A DNA stretch of 17,747 bases, from contig CAKTWD010000024.1 in the NCBI GenBank assembly GCA_934630485.1, positions 1 through 17,747 of the forward strand. Reading direction: 5' to 3'. Under the pieces are notes generated by a model that worked only from the letters and a program-made list of their open reading frames with translations, ran no database searches and was not told the origin of the DNA. Source of the stretch: an uncultured Eggerthellaceae bacterium. Its GTDB lineage: Bacteria > Actinomycetota > Coriobacteriia > Coriobacteriales > Eggerthellaceae. Below are positions 7,639-14,177 of this stretch, piece by piece (position 1 is the first letter of the stretch; each line of letters starts with the position of its first letter). The translations under genes were made by a program, and so were the position numbers.

Positions 7639-9426
7639 TTACAGCAGACGGAGGTTGACTTCCTTCAGCTGCTTGCCGGTGACCTCGGAAGGAGCGCCGG
7701 TCATAGGGTCGGAGGCGCTGGAGGTTTTCGGGAAGGCGATGACGTCGCGGATGGAGTCCTTGCCAGCCAGAAGCATGACCAGACGGTCGAGGCCCAGGGC
7801 AATGCCGCCGTGCGGCGGAGCGCCAAGCTCGAGTGCGTGGATAAGGTGACCGAATTTCTCTTCGATGTCGGCATCAGAGAGGCCCAGACGGCGCAGGACG
7901 CGCTTCTGCAGCTCGGGATTGTGGATACGGATGGAGCCGCCGCCCATCTCGAAGCCGTCCATGACGATGTCGTAGCTGTAGCTGCCGCAGGTCAGCGGAT
8001 CGGTTTCGATCTTGTCCCAGTCAGCTTCGGGGATCATCGTGAACGGATGATGCTCGGCTGCGTATTTCTTCGTCTCTTCGTCAAGCTTGAACATGGGGAA
8101 GTCGACAACCCACAGCAGCGCATGGCCGTTGCGCTCGATGCCAAGTTTCTCGGCCATATGAAGGCGCAGGGCGGAAAGGACGGCGCTTGCGACAGCGTAG
8201 GTGTCGGCTGCGAACAGAAGCAGGTCGCCGGGCTGAACGCCGGCAGCTTCCTTGATGGCGGCGTGAACCTCGTCGCCCAGGAACTTGATGATGGGGCTCT
8301 TGCCGGCAAGCTCGGTATCGGTGTCGGTGTAGGCGATCCAGGCCATGCCCTTGGCGCCGTTGGCGGCAGCCACGTCGGCAAGCTTCTCGACGTCGCCACG
8401 CGACCAGTTGCCAGCGCCCTTGGCGTTGATGCACTTGACCACGTTGCCGGCGTCGACGGCCTTGGAGAAAACGCCGAAGCCGCAGCCGCGGACGATCTCG
8501 GTGATGTCGACGAGTTCCATGCCGAAACGGACGTCGGGGCGGTCGCAGCCGAAGCGATCCATGGCTTCCTTCCAAGGCATGCGCTGCAGCGGGAACTCGT
8601 GCTTCACGCCGGCAGCCTCGAGAACCTCCTGGAAGACGCCTTCCATAAGATCCATGACGTTGTTCTCTTCGACGAACGACATCTCGATGTCCACCTGGGT
8701 GAACTCGGGCTGGCGATCAGCGCGAAGGTCCTCGTCGCGGAAGCAACGGGCAATCTGGTAGTAGCGCTCGATGCCACCGACCATCAGCATCTGCTTGAAC
8801 TGCTGAGGCGACTGGGGCAGGGCGTAGAACTTGCCGGGGTTGGGGCGGCTGGGAACCAGGTAGTCACGAGCGCCCTCGGGGGTGGAGTTTGCCAGGATGG
8901 GCGTTTCCACCTCAAGGAAGCCGCGCTTGTTGAGAGCCTGGCGCATAGCCTGGGCAACGGTGTGGCGCAGCTTGAGGTTGGCGTACATCTCGGGACGGCG
9001 AAGGTCCATGTAGCGCCATTTCATACGGGTGGTCTCGTCGGTTTCGATGCCGTCTTCAATGGCGAACGGCGGGGTGACGGATTTGTTCAGCACCTGAATG
9101 GACGTGGCCAGAACCTCGATCTCGCCGGTGGCCATGTTGGGGTTGACCATACCCTCGCCGCGCTCGCGCACGGTGCCGGTGAAGCGCAGCACGTCTTCAC
9201 GGCTGAAGTGCTCGGCCAGGGCGAACTGGTCGGCAGGGACGCAGTCGGGGTCGACGACTACTTGGGTGTAGCCCTCGCGGTCGCGCAGGTCGACGAAGAT
9301 AAGGCCGCCGTGGTCGCGGGTGTGCCAAGCCCAGCCGGCCAGCGTGACTTCGCGATCGACGTCTTGTTTGCGCAGCTCGCCGCAGGTGGCGGTATGCATG
9401 CAGAACTGGTTCAGGTATTCCGTCAT
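7639..9426 (-). CDS. aspS: Aspartyl-tRNA synthetase, probably non-discriminating (Asp/Asn)
   Basis: AspRS charges tRNA-Asp and, in non-discriminating forms, also mischarges tRNA-Asn for amidation by GatCAB. The 595-residue product has the bacterial layout: OB-fold anticodon domain (about 10-115), class II catalytic core and the GAD insertion (about 290-410). Motif 2 is RCFRDEDLRADRQPEF (227-242) and motif 3 lies near the C-terminus (GLDRLVMLLAGKDSIRD). In the OB fold, RDHGG (His39) and GEGMVNPNM (Gly92) carry His and Gly where the discriminating E. coli enzyme has Leu and Lys; His/Gly is the published signature of non-discriminating bacterial AspRS. The start at 9426 has AGGAG 10 nt upstream. 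It lies 61 bp after hisS and is presumably co-transcribed with it. Confidence 0.95.
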   Translation of the reverse strand: MTEYLNQFCMHTATCGELRKQDVDREVTLAGWAWHTRDHGGLIFVDLRDREGYTQVVVDPDCVPADQFALAEHFSREDVLRFTGTVRERGEGMVNPNMATGEIEVLATSIQVLNKSVTPPFAIEDGIETDETTRMKWRYMDLRRPEMYANLKLRHTVAQAMRQALNKRGFLEVETPILANSTPEGARDYLVPSRPNPGKFYALPQSPQQFKQMLMVGGIERYYQIARCFRDEDLRADRQPEFTQVDIEMSFVEENNVMDLMEGVFQEVLEAAGVKHEFPLQRMPWKEAMDRFGCDRPDVRFGMELVDITEIVRGCGFGVFSKAVDAGNVVKCINAKGAGNWSRGDVEKLADVAAANGAKGMAWIAYTDTDTELAGKSPIIKFLGDEVHAAIKEAAGVQPGDLLLFAADTYAVASAVLSALRLHMAEKLGIERNGHALLWVVDFPMFKLDEETKKYAAEHHPFTMIPEADWDKIETDPLTCGSYSYDIVMDGFEMGGGSIRIHNPELQKRVLRRLGLSDADIEEKFGHLIHALELGAPPHGGIALGLDRLVMLLAGKDSIRDVIAFPKTSSASDPMTGAPSEVTGKQLKEVNLRLL

Positions 9427-9449
9427 TCTTGTTTTGCTCCTTGTGTTTC

Positions 9450-9469
9450 GCGTCTCTAAACGAAGACGC
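9450..9469 (-). other. Small hairpin in the hisS-aspS spacer
   Basis: A perfect 6-bp inverted repeat (9450-9455 with 9464-9469, 8-nt loop) lies in the 61-bp gap between hisS and aspS. On the minus strand it is followed by GAAACAC rather than T residues, so it is not a terminator. It may shape or stabilise the bicistronic message. Confidence 0.3.
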
Positions 9470-9487
9470 ACTTCAAACCTGTCTAGT

Positions 9488-10789
9488 TTACCTCAAAACC
9501 TCGTGCACCATGGAAAGATCAACCTCGCGCTCGTCGTGCGTGGCCATGTTGCGAAGGGTTGCCGTACCCTTGGCCACTTCGTCGGGACCCAGGGTGATGA
9601 TGTATTCGGCCTCAAGCTTGTTGGCAAGCTTGAACTGGCTTTTCAGGCTGCGTGCCTGATGCGACATATCGCAGGCGATGCCGGCGTCGCGGCACTTCTG
9701 GATAAGGGCGAAGGCGTTGGCGCGCTGGACGTCCTCAACGCAGGCCACGAACAGCTTGCAGCTGGAGGGTGCTTTGAACTGCACGCCCGCGGCTTCCAGG
9801 GCGATGGCGCAGCGCTCGAAGCCCAAGGCGAAGCCGAAGCCCGGGGTGGGGCGGCCGCCTACTTCCTCGCATAGCTTGTCATAGCGTCCGCCACCGCCGA
9901 TGGCGTTCTGGGCGGAGTTGCTGTCAAGTGCTTGTACCTCGAAAACGGTGCGCGTGTAGTAATCAAGGCCGCGGACCAGCTTGTGATCCTCGGTGTAGTT
10001 GATCCCTGCTGCGTCAAGGTAGCTTTTCACGGTGGCGTGATGTTCCTTGCAATCGTCGCACAGGTAGTCGGTGATCTTGGGAGCCGCATCCATGACGTGC
10101 TTGCAGCCCTCTTCCTTGCAGTCGAAGGCGCGCAACGGGTTGATGTTGGCGCGCTCCTTGCAGGTTTCGCACATCTCGGATTCGTGCTGCGCCATGTACT
10201 CGCGAACGGCCTCGCGGTACTTGGGGCGGCAGTTCTCGCAGCCCATGGAGTTGATCAGCAGCTCCATGGATTCGCTGGGGATGCCGATGGCTTCGTAGAA
10301 GCGCATGAGCATGATGATTCCCTCGGCATCGATGGAGGGCTCGTCGGCGCCCAGGCACTCGATGCCCACCTGGTTGAACTGGCGGTAGCGGCCCTTCTGC
10401 GGACGCTCGGCGCGGAACATAGGGCCTGCGTACATCAGCTTGACCGGTGCGGAGCCTTGGGGAACCAGGTCGTGCTGGACGACGGCGCGGACGACGCCGG
10501 CCGTTCCCTCGGGACGCATGGACAGCTTGGACTTCTCTTTGATATGGCCGCCGCCAAGCAGCGTTTCAAGGTTCTTGCCCGAGATGGCGGTGAACATCTC
10601 CTTCGAGACGACGTCGGTTGCCTCGCCGATGCCGCGTACGAAGAGCGTGGTTTGCTCGATGATCGGCGTGACGATGGGCTGGTAGCCGTAGGCGCCGAAG
10701 ACGCGGCGCGCCGTTTCTTGGAAGTGGTTCCAGAACGCTGCCTCTTCGGGCAGCATGTCCTTGGTTCCCTCGGGAAGTTGAATTGCCAT
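9488..10789 (-). CDS. hisS: Histidyl-tRNA synthetase
   Basis: HisRS charges tRNA-His with histidine in the cytoplasm as a class II dimer. The 433 residues fit the bacterial family. Visible are the LPEGTKDMLPEE start, RPEGTAG (92-98), motif 2 as MFRAERPQKGRYRQFNQ (124-140), the HisA motif LVRGLDYYTRTVFE (271-284), GGGGRYD (298-304) and motif 3 near GFGFALGFER. The insertion domain (about 183-250) holds eight cysteines in four pairs (184/187, 207/210, 224/229, 244/247). Cysteines at these places are known from several Gram-positive HisRS proteins and may bind zinc. The ATG at 10789 has a GAGG site about 8 nt upstream. It is first in a probable hisS-aspS operon. Confidence 0.96.
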   Translation of the reverse strand: MAIQLPEGTKDMLPEEAAFWNHFQETARRVFGAYGYQPIVTPIIEQTTLFVRGIGEATDVVSKEMFTAISGKNLETLLGGGHIKEKSKLSMRPEGTAGVVRAVVQHDLVPQGSAPVKLMYAGPMFRAERPQKGRYRQFNQVGIECLGADEPSIDAEGIIMLMRFYEAIGIPSESMELLINSMGCENCRPKYREAVREYMAQHESEMCETCKERANINPLRAFDCKEEGCKHVMDAAPKITDYLCDDCKEHHATVKSYLDAAGINYTEDHKLVRGLDYYTRTVFEVQALDSNSAQNAIGGGGRYDKLCEEVGGRPTPGFGFALGFERCAIALEAAGVQFKAPSSCKLFVACVEDVQRANAFALIQKCRDAGIACDMSHQARSLKSQFKLANKLEAEYIITLGPDEVAKGTATLRNMATHDEREVDLSMVHEVLR

Positions 10790-10903
10790 ATGGAATACCT
10801 CGTGATCGGTGGATCGTGGTCGTGATTTCGATCTGCTTGACCTTGGCTTTCGCCGTTGCGCGGGTGCGCGTGCGGGCTAGGCGGCGTCTGGCCGATCGCG
10901 ATC

Positions 10904-10932
10904 ACGATAGAAACCGTTTCATTCTAAAGCAA
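10904..10932 (-). promoter_or_regulatory. Candidate hisS promoter
   Basis: On the minus strand, TTGCTT (10932-10927) and TATCGT (10909-10904) are separated by exactly 17 bp, giving a leader of about 105 nt to the hisS ATG. The TAGAAT hexamer within the spacer (10926-10921) is an alternative -10. Just upstream, a 5-bp stem (10936-10940 with 10945-10949, tetraloop) followed by GTTTTGCTTT on the minus strand could be a weak terminator of an unknown leftward transcript. Confidence 0.4.
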
Positions 10933-11011
10933 AACCCGCAGACGTGCGGCGATCTGGCGCGATGGGAAGAGAAATCGCACAGGGCGCCAAGCCGCGGCTG
11001 GGCACCTATTC

Positions 11012-11079
11012 CGGCGCCCCCGCACAGATGGCCGCCGGCCGCTCTGGCTGCCGCTAGGTTCGGCGTCCGCGCACAGATT
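11012..11079. repeat. Two degenerate direct copies of a GCACAGAT-containing motif
   Basis: CGGCGCCCCCGCACAGAT (11012-11029) and CGGCGTCCGCGCACAGAT (11061-11078) match at 16 of 18 positions, 49 bp apart. A related TCGCACAGGGCGCC occurs at 10975-10988. An inverted relative with TTTGTGCAGCGC is at 11232-11243. This looks like a small cluster of degenerate extragenic repeats. Confidence 0.45.
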
Positions 11080-11238
11080 TCCCGTTTTGCGCGATTCCGT
11101 CGCGAGCTCCCGACCACTGCGGTTGAGCGTGTCTCCCTGAACTGGTGTTTCTTCGGAAGGGGTTCAGTCGTTTGGCGAGGAGTTGCCAGCAGGCGTCTTA
11201 AGGTGCCTGGAAATCGCGCAAAACCGTCGGATTTGTGC
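11071..11238. repeat. Large imperfect inverted repeat, possible structured RNA
   Basis: The segments 11084-11098 and 11209-11224 pair over 15 bp with one bulged A. After a poorly paired section, 11071-11078 pairs with 11231-11238 over 8 bp (one G-U). The arms enclose about 110 nt, inside which CTGAAC (11137-11142) pairs with GTTCAG (11162-11167) around a cUUCGg tetraloop hairpin (11149-11158). The whole could fold as a closed RNA of roughly 170 nt on either strand, or could be two opposed copies of a repeat. I have no homology evidence for an RNA family. Confidence 0.4.
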
Positions 11239-11306
11239 AGCGCAGATGGATAATGTGGCGCGGTCTAGCGAGGCGGCGAGCTGGGTGACGTGAAAGCGCC
11301 GGAGCG

Positions 11307-11335
11307 TTGCCGTTTTTAGACCGGGAATGTATCAC
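11307..11335 (+). promoter_or_regulatory. Candidate upstream promoter of the hflX leader
   Basis: TTGCCG (11307-11312) and TATCAC (11330-11335) are separated by 17 bp, each matching four of six consensus bases. Transcription would start near 11342 and give a leader of about 158 nt containing the small ORF and the hairpin. Confidence 0.35.
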
Positions 11336-11410
11336 GTTTTTCGGCGTGGTATTCGTATTTCGAGAGAGGTTTGCGTCGTAAAGAAAGGCTCCGTTCTTGG
11401 AAGACATCGG

Positions 11411-11488
11411 ATGGCGTCCTCGGCAAACCTTAAGACCACGTTCGAAACCGCTATACTCCTTCTGGGGTATAGCGGTTTCTTCATTTGA
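11411..11488 (+). CDS. Possible 25-residue leader peptide (uORF) upstream of hflX
   Basis: An ATG at 11411 is preceded by GGAAG (11399-11403) at 7-nt spacing and opens a 25-codon frame ending at TGA 11486-11488. The predicted peptide has a polar start and a hydrophobic end (ILLLGYSGFFI). The frame covers the entire 16-bp hairpin at 11444-11479. Its stop codon overlaps the first bases of the hflX Shine-Dalgarno (GAAAGGA, 11487-11493). Leader peptides of this kind commonly sense ribosome stalling ahead of antibiotic-response genes, and hflX-type genes are known targets. A frame this short can arise by chance, so the case rests on its placement. If transcription starts from the inner promoter (11430-11457), this ORF would not be transcribed. 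Confidence 0.35.
   Translation: MASSANLKTTFETAILLLGYSGFFI
11430..11457 (+). promoter_or_regulatory. Alternative inner promoter of hflX
   Basis: TTAAGA (11430-11435) and TATACT (11452-11457) are spaced 16 bp apart, and the -10 matches five of six consensus bases. Transcription would begin near 11464, giving a leader of about 36 nt. The -10 lies inside the left arm of the dyad at 11444-11479, so a DNA-binding regulator could use the dyad as an operator. This model excludes the uORF attenuator model for transcripts from this site. Confidence 0.4.
11444..11486 (+). terminator. 16-bp stem-loop with U-rich tail in front of hflX (attenuator or operator)
   Basis: The segments 11444-11459 and 11464-11479 pair over 16 bp with a single G-U and a TTCT loop. 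The tail is TTCATTT. It lies 13 bp before the Shine-Dalgarno centre and 20 bp before the hflX ATG. No plus-strand protein gene ends nearby, so it is more likely an attenuator, an operator, or the end of an unannotated small RNA than a simple gene terminator. Confidence 0.5.
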
Positions 11489-11499
11489 AAGGACGTTGG

Positions 11500-12807
11500 A
11501 TGACCGAGTACCGAACCGTTGTGGTTAGGGGCGCGAAGACCGTCGCGGAAGAGCGTCGTGAGAAAGCGGTTCTTGTTGGCGTGGACCGCCCTGGCTTGCG
11601 CTGGCCTGTTGAGTCGTCCCTTGCCGAGCTTGAGCGTTTGGCAGACACGGCGGGTGCCGACACGGTTGGGGTGGTTACCCAGAAGCTGGACACCTTGAAC
11701 CCCCGAACGTTCGTCGGAAGCGGCAAGGTTGATCGGATCGCCGAGCTTTGTCGTTCGACCGAAGCCGACCTGATCATTTTCGACGACGAGCTTACCCCGT
11801 CCCAGCAGTCTAACCTGGAGAAATCGGTTGATCGCAACCTGAAGGTGATCGACCGCACCGCGTTGATCTTGGACATCTTCGCGTTGCACGCCACCAGCAA
11901 AGAGGGTCGATTGCAGGTTCGCTTGGCTCAGAATCAGTATTTGCTTCCCAGGTTGCGCGGCATGTGGGCGCATCTGGCGTCGAACCGCATGGGCGGCGGC
12001 GTTGGCAGCCGTTTCGGTGAGGGCGAGAGCCAGCTTGAGATTGACCGTCGTTTGGTGCGCAAACGAATCACCACTATCAAGCGTGAACTGGCGCATCTTT
12101 CCGAGGTGCGTGCGCTGCAGCGCGAAAGCCGTTACGAAAGCGGCATGTTCAAGGTGGCGCTTGCCGGTTATACCAATGCAGGTAAATCTAGCTTGCTGAA
12201 CAGGCTGACCGATGCCGACGTGCTTGCTTACGACAAGCTGTTCGCAACGCTTGATTCGACCACGCGCAAGTTCGAGCTGCCCGAGGGGCGTGAGATCACG
12301 CTGACCGACACGGTCGGTTTCATTAAGAAGCTTCCCACGACGCTGGTTGAGGCGTTCAAGTCGACGCTGGACGAGATCACCGGGGCCGATTTGATCCTGC
12401 ATGTGGTGGATGCTTCTTCGGATGAGTTCGAAGATCAGATCGTTGCCGTTAACGAGGTGCTTGAACAGATCGGCGCCCACTCGCTGCCGCAGATCCTGGT
12501 GTTCAACAAGTGCGATTTGCTTTCCGAGGAGCGCCAAGCGCAGCTGCGTTTCGAGTACGGCGCCTTAACGGTTTCTGCCAACACGGGGAAGGGGGTTGAC
12601 GAGCTGATCGAGCGCATCGCGCAGATGGCGGCCGCGCAAGACGAGCAAGTCGATGTCCTGATTCCATATCAGCGTGGTGACTTGGTTTCGAAGGCTCATG
12701 AGCGCTGTCTTATTGTGAACGAAGAGCATACGGAAGACGGCACGCGCATCTTGATGATGGTTCCTCATGCGTTCGCAAGCGACTTCGAGGCGTTTCGGGC
12801 TGAGTAG
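11500..12807 (+). CDS. hflX: GTPase HflX, ribosome-splitting and rescue factor
   Basis: HflX binds stalled or stressed 70S ribosomes, splits them and can contribute to tolerance of heat and of macrolide/lincosamide antibiotics. The 435-residue product has the N-terminal HflX domain (about 25-195, including FVGSGKVDRI and the LLPRLRGMW region followed by a Gly-rich loop GGGVGSRFGEGES). A TRAFAC GTPase domain follows: G1 GYTNAGKSS (223-231), a Thr-containing G2 (LDSTTRKFELP), G3 DTVGF (270-274), G4 NKCD (336-339) and G5 at SAN (359-361). The ATG at 11500 follows GAAAGGA at 6-nt spacing. The in-frame TTG at 11485 falls before that site and was rejected. The gene is monocistronic as far as visible, and its leader shows unusual structure that may control it. 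Confidence 0.95.
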   Translation: MTEYRTVVVRGAKTVAEERREKAVLVGVDRPGLRWPVESSLAELERLADTAGADTVGVVTQKLDTLNPRTFVGSGKVDRIAELCRSTEADLIIFDDELTPSQQSNLEKSVDRNLKVIDRTALILDIFALHATSKEGRLQVRLAQNQYLLPRLRGMWAHLASNRMGGGVGSRFGEGESQLEIDRRLVRKRITTIKRELAHLSEVRALQRESRYESGMFKVALAGYTNAGKSSLLNRLTDADVLAYDKLFATLDSTTRKFELPEGREITLTDTVGFIKKLPTTLVEAFKSTLDEITGADLILHVVDASSDEFEDQIVAVNEVLEQIGAHSLPQILVFNKCDLLSEERQAQLRFEYGALTVSANTGKGVDELIERIAQMAAAQDEQVDVLIPYQRGDLVSKAHERCLIVNEEHTEDGTRILMMVPHAFASDFEAFRAE

Positions 12808-12831
12808 CGATTAGCGACGCTTCGCGGTTCG

Positions 12832-12853
12832 GGCGGGGTGACCCCTGCCGTTT
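12832..12853 (+). terminator. Weak hairpin after hflX
   Basis: A 7-bp stem (12832-12838 with 12843-12849, one G-U, loop TGAC) is followed only by GTTTCGG. It lies in the 63-bp gap between the convergent hflX and ybaN genes and may serve as terminator despite its poor U-tract. Confidence 0.35.
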
Positions 12854-12870
12854 CGGTGCAGTCTTAAGCG

Positions 12871-13371
12871 TTAAGCGGTGGCTTCACCGTGGTCGGTTTT
12901 CACTACGAAACCGAAGTAGATAATGTGCGCAATCCATACAACGGCAAGTATGACCCTGCCTACGGGGACGTTGCTCATCAGGACGAAGCCAATGGCCAGA
13001 AGAAGCGTAACCGGCGCGAGGATAGTCAGCTTTGCTTTCAGGGTCATCGATTTTTTGGTGACGTACCCTTCCAATACATTCTTATAAAGCTTCGTGCCCT
13101 TGAACCATTGGTTCAGGCGCTCGGAGCTGCGCGCAAAGCAAAAAGCCGCAACTAAAACAAACGGCGTGGTGGGCAAAAACGGTAGAGCGATCCCAACCAT
13201 GGCAAGGGCGAAGAATAGAAAGCCGCCTGTCGCCCAAAGGGTGTGGCGAAGCTTGAAATTCCCCGAATGCTGCGTGCCGTGCGCCTGGTGCAAGCTGTTC
13301 GCGCGCTGCAAGGAGGCTTCACCCAGCTGGTCGAATGCGTCTTGATTGATCGTCGCTGCCTGCTCGCTCAT
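12871..13371 (-). CDS. YbaN family (DUF454) inner-membrane protein
   Basis: The 166-residue product is a small integral membrane protein of unknown biochemical role. After a 40-residue polar N-terminal extension, two hydrophobic segments (about 45-62 and 66-80) flank the hallmark LPFLPTTPF (63-71). The conserved CFARSSERL (78-86) follows, then further membrane segments at about 115-133 and 137-157. This matches the order of motifs in E. coli YbaN, which is shorter at its N-terminus. The ATG at 13371 has a GAGGG site about 7 nt upstream. The gene is convergent with hflX and divergent from the DUF1893 gene. I infer a membrane location; no substrate or partner can be read from sequence. Confidence 0.85.
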   Translation of the reverse strand: MSEQAATINQDAFDQLGEASLQRANSLHQAHGTQHSGNFKLRHTLWATGGFLFFALAMVGIALPFLPTTPFVLVAAFCFARSSERLNQWFKGTKLYKNVLEGYVTKKSMTLKAKLTILAPVTLLLAIGFVLMSNVPVGRVILAVVWIAHIIYFGFVVKTDHGEATA

Positions 13372-13385
13372 CGGTGCACCCTCTA

Positions 13386-13414
13386 ACGTTATCTATAACT
13401 AACAAATTAAGACA
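13386..13414 (-). promoter_or_regulatory. Candidate promoter of the YbaN-family gene
   Basis: The gap upstream of this gene is AT-rich between about 13385 and 13435. On the minus strand a TAGACT hexamer and TATAGA lie 17 bp apart, each matching four of six consensus bases. A short GTTAT/ATAAC dyad overlaps the -10. Confidence 0.3.
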
Positions 13415-13548
13415 AGTCTAACAAGTAGATTCACCAAAGGCAACTTTTTGGCGTGAATAATGCACAGGTGCCGGTTTGCCGAGACGGCGGGGCCGCGTGC
13501 GTGGTACTCTTCGCTTTGATTCTTAAGCAAGCGACAGAAGGAGCTCTC

Positions 13549-14016
13549 ATGCAGCTGGAAACCCTTGGCTTCAATGCCCCCGGAACCGCCGACGTCGAGC
13601 AAGCTCGCACGACTCTTCTTTCTACCGAAGGTGCAACCTGCGTGGCTGTTCGCAATGGCGAAATGGGGATCAGCTGCGAGCGCGGTGTGAAGCCATTGCT
13701 CCAATGGATTTCTGAGGGGCGCAGTTTTGAGGGTTGGTCTGTTGCCGATAAGGTTGTGGGCAAGGCGCCGGCGCTTTTGTATGTCCAGCTAAAGCCAGCT
13801 GCCATTTTCGCAACGGCGATGAGCGGCGATGCGCGAGACGTCCTGCTTTCGCATGGGATCGCCTGTGCCTGCGACGATTTGGTCCCCTACATCGTCAACC
13901 GCAAGGGGGATGGGCAGTGTCCCATGGATGCCTCTGTCGTTGGCATTTTCGACCCGCTTGAAGGTGAGCGGGCTATTCGCGAAACCGTTCGCCGTATGGC
14001 TGCTTCACGCGGATAG
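13549..14016 (+). CDS. DUF1893 domain protein (deaminase-like fold, unknown function)
   Basis: The 155-residue product resembles the DUF1893 family, typified by Thermotoga TM1506, whose structure is a variant of the cytidine deaminase fold without established activity. Matching stretches are VADKVVGKAPALL (65-77) and LVPYIVNRKGDGQCPMD (111-127), with the family Asn-Arg and Cys-Pro-Met. There is no signal peptide or membrane segment. The ATG at 13549 has AAGGAG at 5-nt spacing; the frame is open back to 13453, but nothing there resembles a start site. It lies downstream of the divergent YbaN-family gene and 161 bp before a small membrane protein. No reaction can be assigned. Confidence 0.8.
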   Translation: MQLETLGFNAPGTADVEQARTTLLSTEGATCVAVRNGEMGISCERGVKPLLQWISEGRSFEGWSVADKVVGKAPALLYVQLKPAAIFATAMSGDARDVLLSHGIACACDDLVPYIVNRKGDGQCPMDASVVGIFDPLEGERAIRETVRRMAASRG

Positions 14017-14060
14017 CGAGACGGTGCGCTGCGGTGGGTGGCCGCGTCGCGTGACGAAAA

Positions 14061-14086
14061 GTGAACAGGCCCCCTTTGATGTTCAC
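14061..14086. promoter_or_regulatory. Inverted repeat upstream of the HsmA-like gene (possible operator)
   Basis: GTGAACA (14061-14067) and TGTTCAC (14080-14086) are perfect 7-bp inverted repeats separated by 12 bp, about 90 bp before the membrane protein start. The right arm follows a TTTGAT that could be part of a -35. It may be a binding site for a dimeric regulator or a hairpin after the DUF1893 gene. It has no U-tract. Confidence 0.35.
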
Positions 14087-14177
14087 ATGCTCCGACTTCA
14101 AGATAGGCAATGTCAAAAGCGAGCGCGTGCAAGAGCGCTTCGCGAAACGCAAAGTTTTGTCTTGGAGGTAATTGAAC

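Larger units (their letters stand above)
10790..11306. other. Long structured intergenic region between hisS and hflX
   Basis: No protein gene is supported here. The minus-strand frame at 10902-11117 and the plus-strand frame at 10783-11253 have no Shine-Dalgarno or family resemblance. The region is rich in inverted and repeated motifs, described separately, and lacks the T-box core motif that might be expected upstream of a synthetase gene. Together with the hflX leader it makes a 710-bp gap, by far the longest in the window. Confidence 0.6.

Noticed and set aside
10435..10905. Minus-strand frame upstream of hisS containing His-Ala-His and His-Asp-His-Asp, suggesting a histidine leader peptide
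   Set aside because: The four His codons are scattered. The frame starts with GTG without a ribosome binding site and does not stop before hisS but continues far into it out of frame. No terminator lies between it and hisS.
10790..11306. T-box riboswitch controlling hisS
   Set aside because: I looked on the minus strand for the conserved T-box core (GGTGG-N-ACC type) and an adjacent terminator, and did not find them.
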